7,063 nt of DNA, from positions 1 through 7,063 of the forward strand of contig DLYY01000089.1 of the NCBI GenBank assembly GCA_003447535.1, in the 5' to 3' direction. The DNA comes from Bacteroidota bacterium (GTDB taxonomy: Bacteria; Bacteroidota; Bacteroidia; Chitinophagales; UBA8649). Under the pieces are notes generated by a model. That model was not told the origin of the DNA and did no database searches. It saw only the letters and a list, made by a program, of their open reading frames with translations. Position 1 is the stretch's first letter, and every line of letters starts with the position of its first letter. The translations under genes and the position numbers were made by a program. Positions 1-5,962 of this stretch are shown here, piece after piece.

Positions 1-823
1 AGTCTGGGTAGATCTCAATTGAATCAACCGTCCATGCCGCATGTCCTTCGCCGTTGACCTGGTTGGTAATTTGCAACTCAAGATTGATGGAAGAAACATC
101 GCTGAAGCTGTCAAGTGTAAAGCGAATATAATCTGGGCTAAAGGCGTAAAATCCCTCATTGCGAAAAATGCTAGACAACCGCCTTCTTTCTTGGTCTAAT
201 TCATCGATACTGAACCTTGCTCCTGGTAAAACTTTGGAGTCTTTTTGATGCTTTCGAATAATAGAGTCAAGTAGGGGGTTGTTTGCATTGATTGCTACAT
301 TACCAATGTAGTAGGGCTCATTAGGCTTAAGGATATAGGTCACCTTGGCGCGTTTGCCCATCGTGTCTGTCTTAACCTCAATGGAGTTGTCAAGAAAACC
401 TGCATTATACATATACTGCTGAAAAGCTAAGGACGTCCTTTCGGTTAGCGTTGGGTCAAGAATGACCGGAGTTTCTCCAATAGACCGCTTTATCCAAGAA
501 CGCAAGCTTTTGTCTTGAATTTCTGTGTCATCTTCTCGTACTTCTCGTTGAAACCAAGCGCGCAGGGCCCATACACCAAGCAAGCGTCGGTTGGGTTGCT
601 GGAAGGGAATGTCGCTTAACAACTCTTGTCGGGGTAAGCCTTCGTTAAGACCTTTATTTTCTTCTACGACGATCTTGTTTTTCCAAACGAGATACTCTCC
701 TTCGTTGAGGCTTCTTCTTATGGAACAGGACGAAAACATCGCGGCCATGGCAATGGCTAAGGGTAAAATATGTATCACCCTCCATGGAAACCTTTTATTT
801 CGTATTACTTTAGAACTTGTCAT
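1..823 (-). CDS. tamL: TamL-like outer-membrane assembly lipoprotein (BamA/TamA superfamily), 3' end outside window
   Basis: Reading leftward from 823, an uninterrupted frame of 274 codons runs off the window edge. The N-terminus is basic (SSKVIRNKRF), followed by a hydrophobic stretch of roughly residues 16-30 and a lipobox ending FSSC at Cys33, so this is a predicted lipoprotein. The segment after the cysteine (SIRRSLNEGEYLVWKNKI) resembles the 'C...L..GEYLL..N.I' opening of Bacteroidota TamL proteins. The rest of the visible part is soluble and resembles POTRA repeats, for example FQQYMYNAGFLDNSIEV near residues 138-155 and RRRLSSIFRNEGFYAF near 219-235. A C-terminal beta-barrel would lie outside the window. 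The family inserts or assembles proteins in the outer membrane. No acidic or lysine-rich surface-export signal follows the cysteine, which fits a periplasm-facing N-terminus. ATG at 823 is preferred because it keeps the whole signal peptide; a GTG at codon 16 would truncate it. The function is a family inference, and the barrel is unseen. Confidence 0.85.
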   Translation of the reverse strand, partial: MTSSKVIRNKRFPWRVIHILPLAIAMAAMFSSCSIRRSLNEGEYLVWKNKIVVEENKGLNEGLPRQELLSDIPFQQPNRRLLGVWALRAWFQREVREDDTEIQDKSLRSWIKRSIGETPVILDPTLTERTSLAFQQYMYNAGFLDNSIEVKTDTMGKRAKVTYILKPNEPYYIGNVAINANNPLLDSIIRKHQKDSKVLPGARFSIDELDQERRRLSSIFRNEGFYAFSPDYIRFTLDSFSDVSSINLELQITNQVNGEGHAAWTVDSIEIYPD

Positions 824-1619
824 GTCCACTTTAAGCCTTTCTCAAGTCAAACAAATTCGCGCGCTTCACTCAAAGAAGTACCGGGATAAACATAACGCTT
901 TCCTTGTTGAAGGGCGCAAGTCTATAGAAGAATTTGTTAAGGAAGGTTGGCGCTGTATGCAATATGTTGTACAAGATTCCATTCAACCCATTGATGGTTT
1001 TGGAGATGAAGTACATATCACCGACCTGAAAACGATGAGATCCATCTCGGCATTGTCTTCTGGTTCTGATCATCTCGCAGTTTTTCAGCGTAAACAAAGT
1101 GACAAGAATACTTCTTCAAGGATATGGGTAGCGCTTGATCAACTGCAAGATCCAGGAAATCTAGGAACTATTATTCGGACGATGGATTGGTTTGGGTGTT
1201 ATCATCTCGTGCTTAGTGATGGATGTGTTGATGTGTTTAACCCTAAGGTGGTTCAAGCGAGTATGGGGTCCCTTAGTCGTATATCGGTTAGTCATCAAGC
1301 CCGCGAAGAGTGGAAGGATATGTTTGATGGTCGTCATATTTTGTTTGCAGACCTTCAGGGACTATCGTTTACAAGTCCTGAGCTCACTAATCAGCTAAAT
1401 ACTCCATTGGGGTTGCATCCCCTGGTTCTTGTAATGGGCAATGAGGGTAATGGGATCCACCCCTCTACTCGTGCGTTGGTTGATTACACCTCGATTACTA
1501 TTCCTCGTGGAACATCCGCAAAGCCAAAAGCAGAATCACTGAATGCTGCTATGGCGACGGGAATAATGCTCGCTCATTTTAGTTCGATGCAAGACTCAGG
1601 AAAGGTCAGTAGCCACTGA
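822..1619 (+). CDS. TrmH/SpoU-family (SPOUT) RNA 2'-O-methyltransferase
   Basis: This 265-residue protein should transfer a methyl group from SAM to a ribose 2'-OH in tRNA or rRNA in the cytoplasm; the target base cannot be told from sequence. Residues about 8-95 form the substrate-binding domain typical of the family (opening with KQIRALHSKKYRDKHNAFLVEG). The catalytic SPOUT knot follows. Motif 1 is N113-x-G-T-I-I-R119. The conserved NPKVVQASMGSL lies at 140-151, motif 2 is GNEGNGI at 206-212, and motif 3 is ESLNAAMATGI at 238-248. The frame is open upstream to an ATG at 591, but the extra 77 residues are antisense to tamL and unlike the family, so the ATG at 822 is chosen. That start overlaps the divergent tamL start by two bases, and the 3' end overlaps aroA by 46 bases. 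No Shine-Dalgarno sequence is visible. The assignment to family is firm; an exact symbol (such as rlmB or trmH) would be a guess. Confidence 0.93.
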   Translation: MSTLSLSQVKQIRALHSKKYRDKHNAFLVEGRKSIEEFVKEGWRCMQYVVQDSIQPIDGFGDEVHITDLKTMRSISALSSGSDHLAVFQRKQSDKNTSSRIWVALDQLQDPGNLGTIIRTMDWFGCYHLVLSDGCVDVFNPKVVQASMGSLSRISVSHQAREEWKDMFDGRHILFADLQGLSFTSPELTNQLNTPLGLHPLVLVMGNEGNGIHPSTRALVDYTSITIPRGTSAKPKAESLNAAMATGIMLAHFSSMQDSGKVSSH

Positions 1620-2794
1620 TTCCAGAAGTCCGGGAACGATTTCTTTACACATTGAGAGTCGGAAAAGGTCAGTGTCGATTGCATCGAAAGCTGCGCAAAA
1701 GCCATGGCGATCCTGTGGTCATTAAACGTGTCAATACTTACTTTGCTTGGGAACGTAAACCTTGTGGCATCGAAGTGCAGTTTTGAGTCATCTGAAGTCA
1801 GTGATACTCCAAATTTTTCAAGATTTACTCGTAGGGCTTCTACACGATTTGATTCTTTATGAAAGAGGGTATTAACTCCTCTAATTGAACCTTTGCACTT
1901 AAAGGCAGATAACAAAACAACAAGATTCATGATTTGATCTGGATAATCAAGCATATCTAATGCTTCATCAGTTGGTGACTGAAAATCATTTGGATCTATT
2001 CTTAAGCCTGAAGCAGTGAATTCATACTTTAAGCCCATGGTGCGATATACATCTAAGAGTTTTCGATCACCCTGTATATCATCTCTTTTGAGCCCACCTA
2101 TTGATAATGCGCTTTTCGTTAATAGTGCACCTCCAAGAAACACGTATGCACTACTCCAATCATACTCCACCTGTATTTTTTGTGGTGTCAAATCTTGTTG
2201 GATAATCGATAACATGTTCGGACTTACGTTAACGGATAAACCAAGTTGACACAATAGATCGATAGTAAGGGATACATAAGGTTTTGATACCATTTGGCCT
2301 TCGGTAAAGCGAAGATTAACTCCCTCTTTTATGGACGACCCAAGAAGTAATAATGCCGTAAAAAACTGGCTGCTTGTATTGACGTCAATATGCTGCGTAC
2401 GGCCAGTCGGTGGTGATGACTGATAGTCTATTCCCGTAATACGATAGCCCTGACCAATCTCACTGCTGTATTCTTCTATGTCAGCACCCATTGCCCGTAG
2501 TGCGTTCCAGAGCGTTTGATGGGGTCTTTGCAAAAGCCTTGGTGCCGCGTAGATGTCGGTAGTTTGTGGTAGACTTGAAAAATAGGTCATAGCAAATCGT
2601 AGACTCGTTCCTCCTTCCCCCACGTAACGATTTTCCTGTTGATCATTGAGGGCATTTATCAAAAAGAGTGTATCCGCTGCCTCGGATAAATTCGAAAGTT
2701 CTAGTGGTCCTCCGTGGAGTTTATTGAGTAAAAGCAATCGGTTACTGATACTCTTTGAAGAAGGTAGAGTTATGGACTTAATGGTGTTGGACAT
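1574..2794 (-). CDS. aroA: 3-phosphoshikimate 1-carboxyvinyltransferase (EPSP synthase)
   Basis: This cytoplasmic enzyme joins shikimate-3-phosphate and PEP in the sixth step of the shikimate pathway. At 406 residues it is slightly shorter than the E. coli enzyme, mainly through a short N-terminus. Most active-site positions can be matched to E. coli: K14/S15/R19 (SKSISNR), G62-T63, R90-P91, S141-S142-Q143, S170 and Y173 (SKPY), D286 (YPD), E314 and R317 (KESNR), H360-R361 (NDHR) and K385 (KKSFPDF). Two positions differ: Glu60 replaces the usual Asn of the NAGT loop, a position that varies in Bacteroidota, and Asn316 replaces Asp in the KE[ST]DR signature. The ATG at 2794 lies inside the aroB 3' end (17-base overlap) and is the only ATG in this frame there; a TGA lies just upstream. 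GGGAGG abuts the ATG with no spacer, so translation coupled to aroB is likelier than a normal Shine-Dalgarno start. The last 15 codons overlap the convergent methyltransferase gene. Confidence 0.95.
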   Translation of the reverse strand: MSNTIKSITLPSSKSISNRLLLLNKLHGGPLELSNLSEAADTLFLINALNDQQENRYVGEGGTSLRFAMTYFSSLPQTTDIYAAPRLLQRPHQTLWNALRAMGADIEEYSSEIGQGYRITGIDYQSSPPTGRTQHIDVNTSSQFFTALLLLGSSIKEGVNLRFTEGQMVSKPYVSLTIDLLCQLGLSVNVSPNMLSIIQQDLTPQKIQVEYDWSSAYVFLGGALLTKSALSIGGLKRDDIQGDRKLLDVYRTMGLKYEFTASGLRIDPNDFQSPTDEALDMLDYPDQIMNLVVLLSAFKCKGSIRGVNTLFHKESNRVEALRVNLEKFGVSLTSDDSKLHFDATRFTFPSKVSIDTFNDHRIAMAFAQLSMQSTLTFSDSQCVKKSFPDFWNQWLLTFPESCIELK

Positions 2795-3833
2795 CCTCCC
2801 ATATTTTTTTCACTTGCTCTACCTCGTATTCTATGTCAAAGTGTGCTTCGGCAATTCCTCGTAAGACAACTCCTAAAATCTTTTGCGCCCTGTTCTTTTT
2901 GTCATCTCTCATGTGATGCATTAACTCTTCAAAGGCAAAATGAGGAATCGGAGGGAAGGCACCGCGCAAAAAGGCCAATGCTTGTTCTGTTCCTTCGATT
3001 GATTGATTAAAGTGTAGCGCACTATAGGCAAGTTCAAGTTGAATGCCCCAAGCGATGGCGCAACCATGACTCATTGGGTTACTCTCTGTTAAAAAAAACG
3101 ACTCAATGGCATGGCCAAAAGTGTGACCAAAGTTTAAGCATCGTCTCAATCCATTATCCATCATGTCCTTTCTGACAAAGTGGTGTTTTATATTGACACT
3201 ATCGAGCACAACTTTTCCTAAAGGGGGAGTTGATGGATCATAGGATAAAATATCTTGAACATGTTCTTCAGAGTGGATGAGGCCGTGTTTTAGCATTTCT
3301 ACTTTTCCATCACGTACCTGTTCAGGTTGCAACGTTTGCAGGAGTGAGGGGTCAAACAAGACAGCCTTTGGGTCTGAAAAAACACCAAGGCCATTTTTTA
3401 TGGACGCGTAATCAATACCTGTTTTGCCACCGATAGTCGCATCCACAGCACCGAGCAGTGTGGTGGGTACATGAATGAATGGGCAGCCGCGTTTATAGAC
3501 CGAAGCAGCAAACCCTCCTAGATCGGTTATCTGCCCTCCTCCAACATTGATGATTAGACTATCCCTTCCATATTTTTGACCAGCGAGTTGTTGCCAGATG
3601 TACTGACAGCTCGCAAGTGACTTATGTTCAGGGCCTTGCGGCAGTTCTATCACAAGATGTGAAAAGGGAATGTCAAGTTTAGGCAAGCAATGTTTATCGG
3701 TGTTTTCATCCACAACGATAACAAGGTTCATATCTTCCGTTAGATATTCGGACAACATGGTATTTATCTCGCCAATCTTGTAAGAATAGGCAGAGGTAAT
3801 TCCTTGTATTTGTAAAGACGATGATTCGCTCAT
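2778..3833 (-). CDS. aroB: 3-dehydroquinate synthase
   Basis: This enzyme cyclises DAHP to 3-dehydroquinate, the second step of the shikimate pathway, using NAD+ and a divalent metal in the cytoplasm. Its 351 residues match the usual family length. The dinucleotide-binding GGGQITDLGGFAA lies at 98-110, followed by RGCPFIHVPTTLLG (115-128), the active-site DATIGGKTG (131-139) and KNGLG (146-150). The metal ligands are E179 in GKVEMLKHG, H237 in the LNFGHTFGHAIE signature (H241 is the nearby active-site His), and H256 in MSHGCAIAWG. A late DKKN (311-314) is also typical. No catalytic residue appears to be missing. The start ATG overlaps the stop of the upstream ABM-type gene as ATGA, and the 3' end overlaps aroA by 17 bases, so expression within one operon with translational coupling is likely. 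A run of seven A residues sits near the 3' end, just before the aroA start. Confidence 0.96.
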   Translation of the reverse strand: MSESSSLQIQGITSAYSYKIGEINTMLSEYLTEDMNLVIVVDENTDKHCLPKLDIPFSHLVIELPQGPEHKSLASCQYIWQQLAGQKYGRDSLIINVGGGQITDLGGFAASVYKRGCPFIHVPTTLLGAVDATIGGKTGIDYASIKNGLGVFSDPKAVLFDPSLLQTLQPEQVRDGKVEMLKHGLIHSEEHVQDILSYDPSTPPLGKVVLDSVNIKHHFVRKDMMDNGLRRCLNFGHTFGHAIESFFLTESNPMSHGCAIAWGIQLELAYSALHFNQSIEGTEQALAFLRGAFPPIPHFAFEELMHHMRDDKKNRAQKILGVVLRGIAEAHFDIEYEVEQVKKIWEDVQHH

Positions 3834-4141
3834 ACCGGGTGGTTTTGAAGTGTCTCCTGTGAATGGGTAGTCCAGGCTTCTGGTTTATCGGTAAAGTGTT
3901 GTTTGACTTCTTTCCATGTGGATTTAAACCAATCACTCTGGCGATAGGTCTCTAGATCTCCTTCTGATTTCCACGTAGACAGAGTAAAACACAACCCTTT
4001 ATTAGTACTATCTATATAGAGATCCACAGTAAGACAACCTTCATAAGTAAGGATTTGTTGCTTTTTCTTTTCGAAGCTCTCAAGGAATTTTTCAATATAA
4101 TCCTCGGACAAACTCAGTTTAACCAATCGTGTAATTTTCAT
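3830..4141 (-). CDS. Small antibiotic biosynthesis monooxygenase (ABM/YgiN-like) fold protein
   Basis: This protein of 103 residues has the dimeric ferredoxin-like fold signature of ABM-domain proteins. It begins with a first strand (MKITRLVKLSL), then a helix with many Lys and Glu (about 15-31), then EGC at 34-36 and a strand (LTVDLYID). A second strand (CFTLSTWKSEGDLETYR, about 51-67) leads to a helix with WFKSTW at 71-76, and the C-terminus has KPEAW at 86-90. Family members include quinol monooxygenases and haem-degrading enzymes, but many have no known activity, and no substrate can be named here. The frame can be extended five codons to a TTG at 4156 that overlaps the upstream stop, but the ATG at 4141 matches the usual start of this type of protein (MKI.R.V) and is preferred. 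The gap to the upstream gene is 11 bases, and the stop overlaps aroB. Cofactor, substrate and any link to shikimate metabolism are unknown. Confidence 0.8.
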   Translation of the reverse strand: MKITRLVKLSLSEDYIEKFLESFEKKKQQILTYEGCLTVDLYIDSTNKGLCFTLSTWKSEGDLETYRQSDWFKSTWKEVKQHFTDKPEAWTTHSQETLQNHPV

Positions 4142-4152
4142 GGGAAATCTTA

Positions 4153-4914
4153 TCAAATTTTCCGCTCTATCACGACGGTGGTGCCATATTGTAAACCGAG
4201 AAGGCCTGCTGCATTACCACCATAAATAGCGATTTCTAAGTAGCCCGCATCATTGAAACGGCATACATGACGCCCTTGAGTACCTTCCCCATCATAACGT
4301 TCGTGAATTCGGTTGGTATTGTATCTCAGAAAAGTGATTTCAAAGGCGTTTTCGCCGATAAAATCCTCAAACCCATCTCGATGGATATTCAGGACAGCAT
4401 TGTTTTTTGAATCCACGAAAAAGACCATGGCACGCATGATGTTGTCGTGTATTGCAGGTTGAGCAAAAATACTTTGTTTATACCCATGGCTTTGTTTGCA
4501 CCAATCCTCTAGTTTTTTCCCAGATTCTTGTTCTACGATTACTTTATTGACTAAATCAAACAAAGAATGTTCATCAAATCGACCGACTTCAAAAATCACT
4601 AAATCGGTCTCGGGAAACATCAAAGAGATAATCCCATTATCTGGGAACATGTAAACTTTACTCTCATGGTCCATCGCGAGCAAACGATTTTTACCCTCGT
4701 GTTGTTTTACTACCGTTAGATGGTAGCTAGGTGATGGAAAATTAGCTGACCCTTGACGACTTGTATAGGCGGCTCCGATGAGATCATTGGTATCGATGCC
4801 ATGGCTGATATCAATTAGACGAATATCTTTGTTCCGTTGGAGCAATTGACCCTTTAGGGCAGCTACATCGTAATCTTTGTAGCCATAGTCTGTAGTGAGT
4901 GTCAGGAGCGCCAT
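4153..4914 (-). CDS. SAM hydrolase / SAM hydroxide adenosyltransferase family protein (DUF62), atypical active site
   Basis: Members of this family split S-adenosylmethionine with water into adenosine and methionine; related enzymes use halide. This one has 253 residues. It opens with the family hallmark LTLTTDYGYKDYDVAALKG (4-22), followed by IDISHGI (34-40), PDNGIISLMF (91-100) and the C-terminal adenine-site region FNDAGYLEIAIYGGNAAGLLG (220-240). The normally conserved DPGVGT-x-R is replaced by KQHEGKNR (70-77): the catalytic Asp position is Lys70, while Arg77 remains. The HGRD-x-F segment is replaced by FDEHSLFDL (113-121), so the usual catalytic His also appears absent. From memory, Bacteroidota homologues commonly lack DPGVG, so this may be a clade variant rather than decay. 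It is the first gene of the minus-strand run and sits divergently beside phoH, a pairing I also recall from this phylum. The fold assignment is strong; hydrolase activity is uncertain. Confidence 0.87.
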   Translation of the reverse strand: MALLTLTTDYGYKDYDVAALKGQLLQRNKDIRLIDISHGIDTNDLIGAAYTSRQGSANFPSPSYHLTVVKQHEGKNRLLAMDHESKVYMFPDNGIISLMFPETDLVIFEVGRFDEHSLFDLVNKVIVEQESGKKLEDWCKQSHGYKQSIFAQPAIHDNIMRAMVFFVDSKNNAVLNIHRDGFEDFIGENAFEITFLRYNTNRIHERYDGEGTQGRHVCRFNDAGYLEIAIYGGNAAGLLGLQYGTTVVIERKI

Positions 4915-4949
4915 AAATTAGTTGACTGATAAGATAAAAGTAAGGTAAA
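4915..4949. promoter_or_regulatory. 35-base divergent intergenic region between the SAM hydrolase-like gene and phoH
   Basis: These 35 AT-rich bases are the only gap between two divergent transcription units, so core promoter elements for both probably lie here and in the adjacent coding ends. On the minus strand TACTTTTA, reading left from about 4942, differs at one base from the Bacteroidota -7 consensus TAnnTTTG, but I see no matching TTG -33 element at the right distance. On the plus strand AAGG (4942-4945) lies four bases before the TTG start of phoH and is a weak ribosome-binding candidate. The promoter placement is inference. Confidence 0.35.
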
Positions 4950-5957
4950 TTGAACGAATTAATACTGCACATTGACCGAGTGAACCCAATTGATTTCTTA
5001 GGGATTCACCAAAGTAAATTTCAAGTCCTCAAACGAGCCTTTCCAAAACTTAAATTGGTGAGTCGAGGCGTCATGATAAAGGCCTCAGGTCGAGAAGAAG
5101 AATTGGAACAATTTGAATTAAAATTTAATGAGTTGATTCTTCATTTAGAGCGCTTTGGTGAATTGACCCAAGCCGATATGCTCGGTATACTTGAGGCTGA
5201 AGGTGATTCTATAAATACAGAAGAACAAACGACGAAGCCAACGGATGAAATTATCCTTTACGGCAATAAAGGGCATGTGATTCGTGCACGCACGGCCAAT
5301 CAAAGGAAGATGGTAGATGTAAGCCAACATCACGACATTGTTTTTGCGGTTGGTCCAGCAGGTACAGGAAAAACATATACGGCCGTCGCCCTTGCAGTCA
5401 AGGCCTTAAAAGAGAAGACAATCAATCGAATCATTTTAACCCGTCCGGCTGTTGAGGCAGGAGAAAGCTTAGGTTTTCTTCCAGGTGATTTGAAAGAAAA
5501 GATTGATCCTTATCTACGGCCTCTTTACGATGCGCTTGACGATATGATTCCGCCAGACAAGCTTCGGTATTTTATGGAAAACCGAATCATTGAAGTCGCG
5601 CCCTTAGCTTTTATGAGAGGCCGAACGTTAGATAAGGCCTTTATCATTTTAGATGAAGCGCAAAATGCTACCATTGCCCAACTCAAGATGTTTTTGACAC
5701 GAATCGGTCCTCGTGCTCGCTGCATTATCACAGGAGACATGACCCAAATCGATCTTCCTAAAAATCAGCGAAGTGGACTAAAAGATGCAATCCATCGACT
5801 GCGTTCCATCCAAGAGATAGGCCTTGTAGAGCTCTCTACACGCGACGTCGTGCGCCATCATTTAGTGGCTAAAATCATTCGTGCCTTTGATGTGGATAAG
5901 CGGACAGAAAGTGATAAGGAAGCTTCGTCAGATACTACCTTTGAAGAACACAATTAG
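4950..5957 (+). CDS. phoH: PhoH-family P-loop ATPase
   Basis: This is a 335-residue PhoH-like ATPase (AAA-type P-loop fold, relatives of RNA helicases and RNases), probably cytoplasmic and acting on RNA; its physiological job in Bacteroidota is poorly defined. Residues 1 to about 75 form the KH-like N-terminal region (VSRGVMIKASG near 37-47). Walker A is GPAGTGKT at 135-142. The PhoH signature TRPAVEAGESLGFLPGD lies at 164-180 and leads into KEKIDPYLRPLYDAL. RGRTLDKAFIILDEAQN at 223-239 contains Walker B (ILDEAQ). The sensor-like GDMTQIDLP lies at 262-270, and the ending RDVVRHHLVAKIIRAF at 298-313 is typical. The start is TTG at 4950: an in-frame TAA lies at 4941-4943, no ATG is available nearby, and the NEL... 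opening matches relatives. GTG at 4980 would remove conserved residues. The last ~20 residues are charged and not conserved. purC follows after five bases, so the two are probably co-transcribed. Confidence 0.93.
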   Translation: MNELILHIDRVNPIDFLGIHQSKFQVLKRAFPKLKLVSRGVMIKASGREEELEQFELKFNELILHLERFGELTQADMLGILEAEGDSINTEEQTTKPTDEIILYGNKGHVIRARTANQRKMVDVSQHHDIVFAVGPAGTGKTYTAVALAVKALKEKTINRIILTRPAVEAGESLGFLPGDLKEKIDPYLRPLYDALDDMIPPDKLRYFMENRIIEVAPLAFMRGRTLDKAFIILDEAQNATIAQLKMFLTRIGPRARCIITGDMTQIDLPKNQRSGLKDAIHRLRSIQEIGLVELSTRDVVRHHLVAKIIRAFDVDKRTESDKEASSDTTFEEHN

Positions 5958-5962
5958 GATTT

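Noticed and set aside
591..821. Upstream in-frame extension of the RNA methyltransferase by 77 codons from an ATG at 591
   Set aside because: The extra sequence is antisense to the well-supported tamL signal peptide and N-terminus, and it does not look like any TrmH-family extension; the family start matches 822.
1192..1398. Open frame inside the methyltransferase gene in another frame, and similar frames antisense to aroA, aroB and phoH
   Set aside because: They lie wholly within strongly conserved genes and have no recognisable domain or start context.
1606..1619. Hairpin TCAGT/ACTGA at the methyltransferase stop as a bidirectional terminator
   Set aside because: Only five pairs, AT-rich, inside two coding ends, with no T-run on either side.
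4142..4156. TTG start for the ABM-fold gene overlapping the SAM hydrolase-like stop
   Set aside because: An ATG five codons later gives the usual MKI.R.V family opening; TTG cannot be excluded but is less likely.
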